Shown: positions 50,801 to 59,354, numbered from the stretch's first letter. The stretch is 64,000 nucleotides of DNA from JBOFSQ01 sp051651625 (GCA_051651625.1 JBOFSQ010000022.1:62001-126000); one strand, 5' to 3'. The notes: generated by a model from the sequence alone, not told the origin. Made by a program: numbers and translations.

Positions 50801-51556
50801 TTCGACGGTGTATTGCGACGTTTCGGGCGAGAGTGTGACGAGTCGTGTTCCGAGTAGCGACTGCAACACTGCCATGATTTTTTCTGGCGGCGTGCGTGGA
50901 CTGTAGAAGTCGCGGGCAGCGTTTGCGTCGCCTTGCGACGCTGTTGGTGCTGGGAGCGGACGCGGCGGGGCGTTTACGATTTGGAGTACAGTTTGGTTCG
51001 GCTCGCGCGGTGCGTTATCGGGTCTTCGCTGGAGTTCACCGCTGGCGACGAGAGTTTTTTGGAGGTGTTCGTGAAACGTCTCCGGTGCGAGAACGAAAAC
51101 TTTTGCGAGAGTCGCACCCGCTGCCGGATTCGCTGTTGGCTTCTCGGTGACGACGTGAATTTGCGGACTCCCCGCAGCCTGTTTGCGAACTTTGTCGGCG
51201 ACTTCGCTCAACTTGTTGGCCGGCGCGCGGTAGATGACCGCGTGCATCGGACTCGCCGCAACTTGCGGTGACGACGGCTGTGTTGACGACGCTACCGGCG
51301 TCACCGGAGCCGTCACTGCGGGAACCGTCACCGCCGTTACCGGCACGGGCGTCGGCGACGCTTGCGACGCAACGACTGGCGGCACTGGCGTCGGTGGCAG
51401 TAGACCGAACTTGACGGTGGTGAGCGTCTCAAGTGGAATTGTGTCGGCGAGTTCGGCGGGCGAACGCGGCTGAGCGAAAACGTGTTGCGCAGTCGCGGCG
51501 ACGAACAAGACAATTCCAGCAATCAGGATCGTGTATACCTTGCGATATGGCATCAT
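47897..51556 (-). CDS. gspD: Type II secretion/type IV pilus-like secretin (GspD family), unusually long
   Basis: The 1219-residue protein has a signal peptide (about 1-29) and a Pro/Val/Thr-rich linker. A series of secretin_N-type domains follows (for example FLKHVHCIPLSGLIAQLY, FRLKYISATQMYQSLQG, FQMQYGNAESLVKMLQTLLP), then the C-terminal secretin barrel (VLSRPQITAMNNQKAFIHVG, VVLGGLISKEHQETRR and PLLGKLFQYKVDRSRRTELL). It forms the outer-membrane gate for type II secretion or pili. A Gly/Asp-rich loop occurs near residue 385. Family members are usually 600-800 residues; the extra length is in the N-terminal half. The start at 51556 rather than 51643 avoids a palindrome. Confidence 0.9.
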   Translation of the reverse strand: MMPYRKVYTILIAGIVLFVAATAQHVFAQPRSPAELADTIPLETLTTVKFGLLPPTPVPPVVASQASPTPVPVTAVTVPAVTAPVTPVASSTQPSSPQVAASPMHAVIYRAPANKLSEVADKVRKQAAGSPQIHVVTEKPTANPAAGATLAKVFVLAPETFHEHLQKTLVASGELQRRPDNAPREPNQTVLQIVNAPPRPLPAPTASQGDANAARDFYSPRTPPEKIMAVLQSLLGTRLVTLSPETSQYTVEKNGVKRQASLRWSQNPQGLVVTGDAVVTAQIVALVRMIDQDKPAIGRERKFIRVDANLLTVERLLEINRAESESEARKRDEALRTSPHRPIQQMNYLLQDGGGGDAGGGGGAGTGGAGDGNSAGGNRDGSNLDVASSLNYEVLDALDVVVIDATGNDVARVVDMIRQIEALSKVAEPQIEVYFLKHVHCIPLSGLIAQLYSPRIGYFQMKQGMASIIPLITPNAILIVGWGNAKEAMRDLIETLDQGVDAPGSSLRIFRLKYISATQMYQSLQGIFPLPSAEGSGFAPRLQVWADLRTNSLIVQAGENDFAKLEYLIAQLDVSSVEGGPTLQVRQIKLLNSYVNDVATALTEAITPGIQGTPDRKLPSLEMYVVDEKGKQLLRSGILSDVRIGRDVRNNILILAAPESSMPLLEELVKMLDAPAATAEIKVFQMQYGNAESLVKMLQTLLPTQTAGQVGPKLPGAKDADTLVAIRFAVDPRTNSIIAAGTAGDLKIVESLLLFIDREGVMRHQQSIYKLKNLRADAVAASVMKYIASHRAILRETPGVTEYEQLDSSVIVIPEATSNSLIISATPETYEQIMQLIQDLDQSPPQVMIQVLIAEVTLGQHDEFGAEFGIQDSLLFDRSSFSNITKGTRTTTKPDGSVVTEDIILNGDAKPGFGFNLDPASSVGTGFNTLSAGAAGTVLPQLLSNFATGRTSSEAGFGGLVLSANSNALSIMIRALQEKSCLEVLSRPQITAMNNQKAFIHVGQKVPVIKGSAVSGNSSFATQQIEYEDVGLLLIVTPNISPDGKVVMQVAANKSSLASSSDSVVVDVKDGKEIRAQKINSILTMTVVSAADNETVVLGGLISKEHQETRRRVPYLSDIPLLGKLFQYKVDRSRRTELLVILTPRIIRNSADAANLKRIEAARMSWCLTRVTELASDAGFYDVAAPQQPVVGRVPTAYPQPIMSPDTPPAPSPKPAIPR

Positions 51557-51631
51557 CCGCGAAGCGTACCGATTTTCCCCGAACGATGCAAGGGCGTTTT
51601 TTTTCGCTGGCGAGCGGCGGGGGCCGCCGCG

Positions 51632-51675
51632 CACATAGGACATATAGGTCCTATATGACCTATATGTCCTATGTG
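51632..51675. repeat. Perfect-arm palindromic repeat upstream of the secretin gene
   Basis: Two perfectly complementary 19-base arms (CACATAGGACATATAGGTC) flank CTATAT. Two further GTGATTGGGCC-type partial repeats follow to 51733. It belongs to the same family as 1948-2320, 5815-5854 and 61855-61888. Confidence 0.85.
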
Positions 51676-51730
51676 ATTGGGCCTAATTCGTCTGCGATTG
51701 GGCCTACTTCTGCGTCCTATGTGATTGGGC

Positions 51731-52561
51731 CTACTTCGTCGCGCGGCGTGGTGTGCGTGCGGCGTTGGTGGCACGCGGCTTCGATGCCGGTTTGCTGGTT
51801 CCCTTGCTGGCGTCGGCCTTCTCGCCGAGAACTTTCTTCACCACCGGTTCAATCGCCTCGGCCCAGATTTCGTAGCCGTGCGTATTCGGGTGGAGTGCGT
51901 CGGGCATCACTTCCTTCGTCAAGACACCGTCGCTGGTGAGAAACTTGTCGCTGATGTCGATGATGGTGACGTGCTCTTTTTTGGTTTTTGTGAGGAGCTT
52001 CGGAAACAGTTCGTTGATCTCGTTGACCTTCGCACGCATCGCACCATCAGGCTTCTCGTCGCGTGGGAAAACTTTGAGCACGACGATGTGCATCTTCGGA
52101 AACGCCTTGTGGAGTTTATCGACAATCGCCTTGATTCCTTCGGCGGCCTCGGCGGGTGAACTGCTCCCGTGACCGATGTTGTTGGTGCCGATCATTATGA
52201 TCGCTGCTTTGGGATTGATCTTGTCGAGCGGGAGATTGTCGAGCCGCCAGAGGACGTGTTCGGTACGGTCGCCGCTGATACCGAGGTTGAGGGCCTTGCG
52301 CGGTGCGTAGTATTTTTCCCAAACCGCTTTCCCCGCACCTTCCCAACCTTGCGTGATCGAGTCACCGATCATCAGAAGTTCGGCGCCACCTTTGGCGGTG
52401 TTTTCGACTTGCTGCGCGTGGCGTTCGCCCCACCACTTCTCGCCGTCGCGCGGGGCGGGCTTCGTTGCGACGCTCTCGGCTGCAACGAGAACCCCCGCTC
52501 CACACAAACACAAAACACTCACGACCGAAACCAAACTGCTCCACACATTCTTCATTCTCAT
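51731..52561 (-). CDS. SGNH/GDSL-type hydrolase
   Basis: The 276-residue exported protein has a signal peptide and SGNH blocks: LLMIGDSITQGW (nucleophile Ser), LNLGISGDRTEHVLWR (Gly), IIMIGTNNIGHG (Asn) and DALHPNTHGYEIWAEA (Asp and His). This is the platelet-activating-factor acetylhydrolase-like branch, often acting on acetylated sugars or lipids. The C-terminal tail is Lys/Arg/Pro-rich. The ATG at 52561 lies 8 bases after AAGGAG; a GTG 9 bases upstream overlaps that site. Confidence 0.9.
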   Translation of the reverse strand: MRMKNVWSSLVSVVSVLCLCGAGVLVAAESVATKPAPRDGEKWWGERHAQQVENTAKGGAELLMIGDSITQGWEGAGKAVWEKYYAPRKALNLGISGDRTEHVLWRLDNLPLDKINPKAAIIMIGTNNIGHGSSSPAEAAEGIKAIVDKLHKAFPKMHIVVLKVFPRDEKPDGAMRAKVNEINELFPKLLTKTKKEHVTIIDISDKFLTSDGVLTKEVMPDALHPNTHGYEIWAEAIEPVVKKVLGEKADASKGTSKPASKPRATNAARTPRRATK

Positions 52562-52713
52562 CGTAGCCACTCCTTCAATTCCGTGAAATCATTGCCGCCA
52601 ACCAACCAGCGGAACCGTTTTCCACAAGCGTTGACGTTTGCGGAAATATACAGACGCGGCTTGCGTTGTCTAGCCCCCAGCACGGACTGGGAATCGCGTT
52701 TCGACACACCGGT

Positions 52714-54189
52714 TCAGACCATTCCGTCAATGACCTCAAACTCTTCGATGGCATCTTCGGGAACGGTTTTCACGGTCGCGTCGGCCTGTGTGCTGAGTAG
52801 TGTGATGGCGAGTCCGCCAGCGATGACATCGGCGACGGGGTTTGCGATCCACACTCCTTCGAGTCCGTGGCCGGGCCACCACGTCTCGATCACCCACGGC
52901 AAGAAGAACGTCAGCGGTAGCAGCAGCAGAACTTGTCGCGTCAGCGTAATCGCCATCGCCTGAAACGGACGCCCCGTCGCCTGAAAATAACCAGACGCAA
53001 TAATCGAAACTGTCACAAACGGAAGTCCAATAAAGAAGATGCGCGTCGCGTGAGTACCGAACGCAATGAGTCGTTCGGCGTCGGGCGTTTCCGTACTTAC
53101 AAACGGCGCAAAGAGCCACTGCGGTTCCGCCATAGCGAGTGCGTACGCAACCACCGTGAAGAGCATCGCATAACCGAGCGCGAAGAGCAAGACGCGGCGG
53201 ACGCGGTGCGGTTTATTCGCACCAAGATTGTACCCCGCTATCGGCTGCAAACCTTGACTGATTCCGATAAGCGGCATCACGAAGAGCGTGCCGACTGCAA
53301 AGACGATCCCCATCGTTGCGATGGCAAGGTCACTTGCGGCACCGGCGGACGTTGTGTGTCCGATAAGTGCGAGACTTGTGTCGCTGTAAGTCGTGAGCTG
53401 CCGGTTCGTAAGTCCCTGCACTGCACACGCCGCCACCTGCATCACGAACGCCGCACTCCCAAAGTAACAGATTTCGCGTGCGATGTTTGAGTGGAAGCGA
53501 ATGTGCTTGAGCCGCATCTTCACGACCGTTCGACCAGAGAGATAAAACCAAAATATCCAGCACGTCGTCACCGCCTGTGCCAGCACCGTCGCCACGGCGG
53601 CTCCCCAAACGTCCGTCTTCAAAACGCACAAGAAGAACCAGTCGAATACGATGTTGAGAATCGCCGCAAGAAGGAGCGACGCCATCGCAATTTGCGGTTT
53701 CCCTTCGCCACGCAAAAAACTGTTGACGCCAAACGATACCATGTGAAAAAACGACCCAGCCGCAATGATCACAAGAAATTGCCGCGCCTGCGGCAGCGAC
53801 TGTTCGCTTGCACCGAAAACCCGAAGGAGCGGGTCGGCCCAAATGGCCACACTCACCCCGAAGACCGTCGAGACGAGAAGAAAAAGAAAGACGCACTGCC
53901 CGACAATCTTTTCGGCGTCGTCGAACCTCTTTTCGCCAAGACGAATCGACATCAGCGTATTTGAACCGATCCCGATTAACATCCCGAACGCAATCATCAC
54001 GAGCGTAATCGGGAACGATAGCGTCACCGCTGCGATCCCGACGGGGCCAATCATCCAGCCGACGAAGATGCGGTCAACGATGGTGTACGTCGCCGAAACG
54101 ACCATGCCAAGAATGGCCGGAGTCGAGTAGAGCCAGAGCAGCCGCCCAATCGGCCCCTCTTCTAAATGACGATGCGTGTGATGGATCAT
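52714..54189 (-). CDS. MATE-family efflux transporter
   Basis: The 491-residue protein has twelve or so membrane helices and MATE wording: LLWLYSTPAILGMVVSATYT, IVDRIFVGWMIGPVGIAAV and, in the second half, GISQGLQPIAGYNLGA. MATE proteins export organic cations or drugs in exchange for Na+ or H+. It could alternatively belong to the NorM/DinF/MepA branch (MepA-like). It stands alone; the upstream gap contains a repeat family. Confidence 0.92.
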   Translation of the reverse strand: MIHHTHRHLEEGPIGRLLWLYSTPAILGMVVSATYTIVDRIFVGWMIGPVGIAAVTLSFPITLVMIAFGMLIGIGSNTLMSIRLGEKRFDDAEKIVGQCVFLFLLVSTVFGVSVAIWADPLLRVFGASEQSLPQARQFLVIIAAGSFFHMVSFGVNSFLRGEGKPQIAMASLLLAAILNIVFDWFFLCVLKTDVWGAAVATVLAQAVTTCWIFWFYLSGRTVVKMRLKHIRFHSNIAREICYFGSAAFVMQVAACAVQGLTNRQLTTYSDTSLALIGHTTSAGAASDLAIATMGIVFAVGTLFVMPLIGISQGLQPIAGYNLGANKPHRVRRVLLFALGYAMLFTVVAYALAMAEPQWLFAPFVSTETPDAERLIAFGTHATRIFFIGLPFVTVSIIASGYFQATGRPFQAMAITLTRQVLLLLPLTFFLPWVIETWWPGHGLEGVWIANPVADVIAGGLAITLLSTQADATVKTVPEDAIEEFEVIDGMV

Positions 54190-54227
54190 GGATTACTCTG
54201 TTTACCTCTCGCCCGCCAATTACAATG

Positions 54228-54402
54228 GACTTGTTATGAAACTTGCACCCGCACAGCGGTTCGGCATAGCCGAACCCTCCAGACGCCTACGGCGTATGAC
54301 AACTGGAGGGTTCGTCTACGCCGAACCTGAACAACTGAAGGGTTCGGCTGCGCCGAACTTGAACAACTGGAGGGTTCGGCTATGCCGAACCGGAACTACT
54401 AT
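54228..54402. repeat. Tandem GGTTCGGC/GCCGAACC hairpins
   Basis: Starting after ACTTGTTATGAAACTTGC, similar to the 5395 and 8791 elements, four GGTTCGGCNNNGCCGAACC hairpins are separated by TGAACAACTGGAGG-type linkers. It is an expanded version of the same element family. No gene is supported in it. Confidence 0.8.
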
Positions 54403-54520
54403 AATGAGTGTAACAGTGGAACCGCTTATACACAAGATACGGCGGCGTCTTTTTTTTTTCGTGACCGTGGCGTTTGCGGACGAAACTGTCACCCCGAGGA
54501 CGACTCGGTTGCAAACCCGG

Positions 54521-54573
54521 GTGAGCCGCGTCTCAAGCGAAGCAGACCCTTGAGGCGTTGGCTCACGTTTTTT
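54521..54573 (+). terminator. Intrinsic terminator of a possible small RNA or leader
   Basis: The stem GTGAGCC/GGCTCAC encloses a second stem (GTCTCAAG with CTTGAGGC) and is followed by TTTTTT. It lies about 100 bases upstream of the 101-aa gene. A short frame upstream (from 54404) would run into it, so I favour a small RNA or an attenuating leader over a peptide. Confidence 0.6.
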
Positions 54574-54671
54574 CTTTTTGACACGTTGCGGGAAAGGATA
54601 CCCCGATCTTGCGGCGACTCCGCTTGGCACCTCTGGTGCCGTAAGTGTGGTTGCCGCCTAACGAGGTTTCC

Positions 54672-54977
54672 ATGCCCAAAGAAGTCTATCGTGTGGCGTC
54701 GCGCGGTGCCGACGGTGAAATTCGTATCCGTGACTATCTCACCGAGGCCGAGCTTTTGCGGCGTCATATTCAAGTTGGCGTCGATGACTGTAGCACAAAT
54801 CTGTCGCTGCGAGGTTATCCGGTCTTTCGTGGTTTAGTCGGGCCGATGGCGGATGGTCAGGGCGTCGTGCGGTACGAATCGCCCGACGTATTCGAGGTGC
54901 TGACAAAGGAGTGGGCCACGCCGAAAAAGCGGACGCGAACACGGAAGACCGCCGCCGAAACCGCCGCCGCACGGTGA
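54672..54977 (+). CDS. Small protein of unknown function, 101 aa
   Basis: It encodes PKEVYRVASRGADGEIRIRD, then LSLRGYPVFRGLVGPMAD and VVRYESPDVFEVLTKEW, with a basic C-terminal tail (KKRTRTRKTAAETAAAR). GAGG precedes the ATG at 54672, and an earlier in-frame start is less likely. The acidic and aromatic core with a basic tail suggests nucleic-acid binding, but no family is recognised. Confidence 0.65.
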   Translation: MPKEVYRVASRGADGEIRIRDYLTEAELLRRHIQVGVDDCSTNLSLRGYPVFRGLVGPMADGQGVVRYESPDVFEVLTKEWATPKKRTRTRKTAAETAAAR

Positions 54978-55042
54978 GCCGCGTTTTTTGTAGCCGCCGC
55001 TTGTGTATACGGCGTCCTCGGTTACAATTCCGCTCCCCTTAT

Positions 55043-55117
55043 GGTGGTTGTAGCTCAGTTGGTAGCAGCATCGGATTGTGGCTCCGAAGGTCGTGGGTTC
55101 GAGCCCCATCAACCACC
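55043..55117 (+). tRNA. tRNA-His(GTG)
   Basis: A 75-base cloverleaf with an encoded extra G at position -1, acceptor stem GTGGTTG/CAACCAC, anticodon loop ATTGTGG (anticodon GTG) and C73. T-arm is GTGGGTTCGAGCCCCAT. CCA is not encoded. Confidence 0.95.
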
Positions 55118-55157
55118 CTACTCCGTGAAGAACGACTCGCCTCCCAGCAGCCGGTTT

Positions 55158-56804
55158 ATGGTTATGGTCAGAGGTTTCTCTATCTTTTTCGCGTTGGTGT
55201 TTGTCCTGCATACTTTTTGCGGGATGCCGCACGCCGTCTTTGCGCAGACAGATGTACGCGGCGGCGGATCGGCGGGAAGCATCATCGCGCCACGCGACGG
55301 CACCCCACGAGAGCTGACCGGACGCGGTGACCGCATCGATCCTTCAAAGATACCACCCTCAAAAGTGCCGCCCACAAAAACGACATCCTCGTCGTTCGGT
55401 AACGGTGAACCGCCAGTGTCACCCGCAACATCAACACCGTCGCCCGCGACGCCGGTGCCAGTTGTCCCTGTTACGGCAGACGAAACGGGTGCGGTCTACG
55501 AATCTGTCAAACAGCTTCTCGGCGGTGGGAGCGGAACTGCGACGCCGCCTCCTGTCCGGCCAGTTGCTCCGCCAAATCCGCAGCCGCGTCGGGTTGTGAG
55601 TTTGCCGGTTGTCGATCCGGCTGTCCGCGAGGCGTGGGAGACGCGGCTGGCTGCGATGCGTGAAGGTGCGCTGGTCTTCAACATGCGTCCCGAAGACTGT
55701 CTCACACCAGAAGAACTCGCCGCAGGTTGGGTACTTCTCTTCGATGCGCAAACACTCTTCGGGTGGCGTTCGCTGCAAAGCACCGCTGCGATAGATGCGG
55801 CGTTTCGGATTCAAGACAGTGCCATCGTCACCGCTGCCGCACCGACTCCGTTTCTGTACTCGACCGCGCAGTTCGGAAACGGGCTTTTGCGGTTCAACTA
55901 TCGCGCCGACACCGATGCCGATGTCCGCCTCTGTCTTCGTTCTTCACCGCGTCCGACATCCGACGGGAGCGACAGTTACACCATCGTCCTTCGTTCGCCC
56001 GACCACGCAGTAGGTACGTTTTTGGAACGTCAAGACGGGGTACGCACGCCACCGTCCGACAAGGCAAGCTGGAATGGCGTGACTGTACTGCTCAACGGGC
56101 CGCGTGTTCAGCTTGTCCTGAACGGGACGATGTTCATCGACTACCTCGACACCGCGAGCGCACCTCTCCAGCGTGGCTACATCGGTCTTCAAGTTTTGCG
56201 TGGCGCGGCGGAGTTTCGGCAGATTGCGTGGCAACCGCGTCGCAAACCGCTTATGGAGTCGCTCCCCAAAGACCTCGTCAACTGGGACACGCCGCCAAAC
56301 CCCACAACAGTTTTGCTCGAACAAAACGGTGGCAGTTCGGCAATCCGCTGTATCGGTCCGAACAGTCTCACGACCCGCGATACGTTTGACAATTTTGTCT
56401 TGCAGTTTGACTACCAGATTCCGTATGCGGGGACAGCGGCGGAGGTTGTTGTTCGTGCTGGTGCGGACGGGAGCGGTTATCGTGTCTCGCTCCAGAACAC
56501 GCCGACTCCCGACGAGCGAAAGGCGGTTTTGGGGTGTGATGCGGGCGGGATCATCGGTTTCAAAATGCCGCGTTACACCGCGCCGCGCGACGAGGTTTGG
56601 AATACGATGACGATCAGCGTCGTTGACCGTCACATCCAAACTTGGGTTAACGGTATACCGGTCTGCGAGTGGAGCGACCGGCGTTCGCTTGACGTTCGTG
56701 ACGCGGGGTTTATCACCAGCGGCAACATCCGCTTTGAAGTCCCAGCGGCGTCGCACCTCCTACTTCGCCGCGTCTTCATCGCAACCGTCCCGCCGAGAAG
56801 GTAG
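55158..56804 (+). CDS. DUF1080 (3-keto-disaccharide hydrolase) domain protein
   Basis: The 548-residue protein has a signal peptide (about 1-30, FSIFFALVFVLHTFCGM) and a Pro/Thr-rich linker to about residue 150. Two concanavalin-like DUF1080 modules follow: WVLLFDAQTLFGWRSLQS with LRFNYRADTDADVRLCLRS, and a second with FVLQFDYQIPYAG and GNIRFEVP. The family is abundant in Planctomycetota and contains 3-ketoglycoside hydrolases. The start must be downstream of tRNA-His; 55158 and 55164 are both ATG. The function of the first linker is unknown. Confidence 0.88.
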   Translation: MVMVRGFSIFFALVFVLHTFCGMPHAVFAQTDVRGGGSAGSIIAPRDGTPRELTGRGDRIDPSKIPPSKVPPTKTTSSSFGNGEPPVSPATSTPSPATPVPVVPVTADETGAVYESVKQLLGGGSGTATPPPVRPVAPPNPQPRRVVSLPVVDPAVREAWETRLAAMREGALVFNMRPEDCLTPEELAAGWVLLFDAQTLFGWRSLQSTAAIDAAFRIQDSAIVTAAAPTPFLYSTAQFGNGLLRFNYRADTDADVRLCLRSSPRPTSDGSDSYTIVLRSPDHAVGTFLERQDGVRTPPSDKASWNGVTVLLNGPRVQLVLNGTMFIDYLDTASAPLQRGYIGLQVLRGAAEFRQIAWQPRRKPLMESLPKDLVNWDTPPNPTTVLLEQNGGSSAIRCIGPNSLTTRDTFDNFVLQFDYQIPYAGTAAEVVVRAGADGSGYRVSLQNTPTPDERKAVLGCDAGGIIGFKMPRYTAPRDEVWNTMTISVVDRHIQTWVNGIPVCEWSDRRSLDVRDAGFITSGNIRFEVPAASHLLLRRVFIATVPPRR

Positions 56805-56834
56805 CCCCGTTGGTCTACACTTCTCCAAACGCCA

Positions 56835-57764
56835 ATGGAACTCATAAACACACTCTCCGCTCGCGCTGCGATGTTGCGAACGATTCGCGGTTTCTTCGAT
56901 GACCGCAACTTTGTCGAAGTGACAACGCCGTGCCTCACCGCCGACGCCATCGCCGACCGATTCATCGAGCCGCTTGTCGTCTGCGACGACTCGCTCCCCG
57001 CAGAGACGATGTATCTCCACACGTCGCCCGAACTGGCGATGAAACGGCTACTCGTCGCCGGAATGACTGCGATTTACCAAATCGCACCGGTCTTCCGTCG
57101 CGGCGACAGAGGGAAGTGGCACAACGTCGAGTTCTCGATGCTTGAATACTACCGCACCGGCGACGGCGCGAACGAAGGAATCCAACTCCTCGATGAACTC
57201 GTCGAAACAGTTTTGCAGCGCGGGCCAGTAGAAAAAATTTCGTACCGCGAAATGTGGATGCAGACAGTCGGGATCGACCCGTTCGTGACGAGCGAGTCCG
57301 CGCTACGCGACGTTGCCGACGCGATGTTGGTTCATTATCCGGCGTCGATTCGTGACGACAAAGAGATGTGGCTCGACATCATCTTCGCCGAACGCATCGA
57401 ACCCGACCTCGGATGCGGACGCCCCGTGATCGTTCACAGTTTTCCGCCGTGGCAGTCGCAACTTGCGCAGTGTGCTAACGGCGTTGCAGAACGGTTTGAA
57501 CTCTACGCCGACGGAATCGAACTTGCGAACGGTTACGCAGAATTGACCGACGCCGCCGAACATCGTGCGCGGCTTGAACGTACAAACACGCTGCGAATGC
57601 TCGACGGTCACGCGCCGCTTCCGCAGCCGCACTTTTCGCGTGCGATGGAACAAGGCCTCCCGCCATCGAGCGGCTGCGCCGTCGGTTTGGACCGCCTCCT
57701 CGCGGTCAAACTCGGTGCAAAGTCAATCGACGATGTGATCGCGTTTACGATTGAGGAAAGTTGA
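56835..57764 (+). CDS. epmA: Elongation factor P lysyltransferase EpmA
   Basis: The 309-residue protein is a class II lysyl-tRNA synthetase catalytic domain without the anticodon-binding domain (FFDDRNFVEVTTPCL, YLHTSPELAMKRLL, APVFRRGDRGKWHNVEF, FSMLEYYR and motif 3 CAVGLDRLL). That is EpmA (GenX/PoxA), which attaches beta-lysine to elongation factor P. Length (about 325 in E. coli) and motif order fit. It starts 31 bases after the DUF1080 stop. Neither epmB nor efp is seen here. Confidence 0.93.
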   Translation: MELINTLSARAAMLRTIRGFFDDRNFVEVTTPCLTADAIADRFIEPLVVCDDSLPAETMYLHTSPELAMKRLLVAGMTAIYQIAPVFRRGDRGKWHNVEFSMLEYYRTGDGANEGIQLLDELVETVLQRGPVEKISYREMWMQTVGIDPFVTSESALRDVADAMLVHYPASIRDDKEMWLDIIFAERIEPDLGCGRPVIVHSFPPWQSQLAQCANGVAERFELYADGIELANGYAELTDAAEHRARLERTNTLRMLDGHAPLPQPHFSRAMEQGLPPSSGCAVGLDRLLAVKLGAKSIDDVIAFTIEES

Positions 57765-57824
57765 ACGGATTAGCCTCGCGCGGGTGCAATAAAACTTTCT
57801 TGCACGCGAGCATTGGTTCGCGGA

Positions 57825-57915
57825 GTTTTCGCCCCAACGGGGCGTAAGAATCGTTGTACGCGACACAATCCTTACGCCCCCGTTGGGGCAAATGCGTCAT
57901 TCACGAGTGTAACTA
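57825..57915. repeat. GCCCCAACGGGGC palindrome with conserved flank
   Basis: GCCCCAACGGGGCGTAAG pairs with CTTACGCCCCCGTTGGGGC over a 20-base centre. The GGGGCAAATGCGTCATTCAC flank reappears inverted at 12545. The remaining gap to 58058 includes the oxidoreductase promoter region; nothing else is recognised. Confidence 0.75.
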
Positions 57916-58058
57916 AACTTTACCGCGCACCCCATCGGCCCCCCAGAGTTGGTTTGCCATCTTGCCAGCCACAATGGGGCGTGTAAAATACGTCTGGATT
58001 GAAAACGTTATCGAAACGGTTGAAGTGACCGTTCACCAACAACACAAGGAGATTTCCA

Positions 58059-59330
58059 ATGACCAAGAAAAATACAAGTTTGAGTCGTCGCCGATTTTTG
58101 GCGGCGACAACGTGTAGTGCGGTTGGCGTTTGCGCCGCACCGATCTTTTTGACCGGTCGCGCACTCGGACGCGATGGTTTTCCGGCACCAAACAGCAAGT
58201 TGAATGTCGTCGTCATCGGGATCGGAAGTCGCGGAGGCGACATCATCGGCGGTTTCGGCGGGAATCAGTCTTCACGCATCATCGGCGTTTGTGACTGCAA
58301 CGCCCCACACGCCGAACGTGGTAAACGTCTCGTTGACAATATCTATAAAGACACCGCTTGTGCGATCTATCCGAAGTACGAAGACGTTCTCGCCGATGCG
58401 AATGTTGACATTGTTGCCAACGTTACGCCCGATCACTGGCACACGAAAATCTCGGTCGAGGCGTGCCGTGCGGGGAAAGACGTGTTCTGCGAAAAGCCGC
58501 TGACGCTCACACTCGCCGAGGGACGCCAAATCGTCGCGGCGGCGCGGAAAACGAATCGCGTCTGCTGTAGTGGCAGCCAGCGTGTTTGGGAAGACTACGG
58601 CAACTACATGGCACCAGTAATTCAGAGCGGTGCGATTGGCGACGTTAAAGAAATTTTCGTCAACGTCGGTGGCCCGCCGCAGGTTTGCGACCTCCCCGAA
58701 GAGCCAATCCCCGACGGGATGGACTGGGAACGCTGGCTCGGACAAGCACCGCTCGCACCGTACAACGCCGAACGCTGTTCGGGAAATTACGGCGGCGGCT
58801 GGCGACGTTACACCGAATACTGCAACGGTTTTCTCGCCGACTGGGGTGCTCACAAGTTCGGCGGTGCGCTCTACTCGATTGGAAAAGACCTCGAACTTCC
58901 GACGACAATTCTCCCGCCGAACTGCGACGGAAATCCGAACAACTTCTTGACGATGGTGTTCGCCGACGGTCTCAAAATCCACCACGTCCCCGGTTCGCCG
59001 CACGACATTACTTACGTCGGCACGAAGCGCGAGTTTCGCGCGGGCGACCGGTCGATCAAACCGCTCAAAGTCGTCGAGCTGCGGCGGTACAGCGGCGGGG
59101 CGACGAACCTCATCAACGACTTCGTTTACTGCGTTCAAAACCGTCAACGTCCGTTCCAAGACTTTGCGTATGGTGCAACGACGGCGGCGGTTTGTCAACT
59201 TGCAAACATAGGTTACAAACTCGGTCGCCCGCTAAACTGGGACCCCGCCGCATTCTGTTTCGCAAACGACGCCGAAGCCGACGCCCTCATCAGCCGCACA
59301 CAACGTGCGCCGTATACGGTGCCAGAATAG
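58059..59330 (+). CDS. Tat-exported Gfo/Idh/MocA-family oxidoreductase
   Basis: The 423-residue protein begins with a twin-arginine signal (SRRRFLAATTCSAVGVCAAP) and then a Rossmann fold (VVVIGIGSRGGDIIGGFGG). It continues with the Gfo/Idh/MocA catalytic wording VTPDHWHTKISVEACRAGKD and VFCEKPLTLTLAEG, the latter with the EKP motif. It is a periplasmic NAD(P)-dependent sugar or polyol dehydrogenase-type protein, a group expanded in Planctomycetota. GGAG lies upstream of the ATG. The exact substrate cannot be read from the sequence. A copy of the GAATAGAAGCCGG repeat follows its stop. Confidence 0.92.
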   Translation: MTKKNTSLSRRRFLAATTCSAVGVCAAPIFLTGRALGRDGFPAPNSKLNVVVIGIGSRGGDIIGGFGGNQSSRIIGVCDCNAPHAERGKRLVDNIYKDTACAIYPKYEDVLADANVDIVANVTPDHWHTKISVEACRAGKDVFCEKPLTLTLAEGRQIVAAARKTNRVCCSGSQRVWEDYGNYMAPVIQSGAIGDVKEIFVNVGGPPQVCDLPEEPIPDGMDWERWLGQAPLAPYNAERCSGNYGGGWRRYTEYCNGFLADWGAHKFGGALYSIGKDLELPTTILPPNCDGNPNNFLTMVFADGLKIHHVPGSPHDITYVGTKREFRAGDRSIKPLKVVELRRYSGGATNLINDFVYCVQNRQRPFQDFAYGATTAAVCQLANIGYKLGRPLNWDPAAFCFANDAEADALISRTQRAPYTVPE

Positions 59331-59354
59331 GAGCCGGAAAGGAGAGAAGCGTAC
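59325..59354. repeat. GAATAGGAGCCGGAAAGGAG repeat
   Basis: It overlaps the end of the oxidoreductase gene and matches both arms of 19585-19682. It is probably a dispersed intergenic repeat. Confidence 0.5.

Noticed and set aside
54404..54553. 49-aa secreted peptide
   Set aside because: Its C-terminal third overlaps an intrinsic terminator, and there is no ribosome binding site.
55041..55157. N-terminal extension of the DUF1080 protein
   Set aside because: The extension would translate the tRNA-His gene.
57303..57653. 116-aa minus-strand frame in epmA
   Set aside because: It is antisense to a well-conserved gene and lacks a ribosome binding site.
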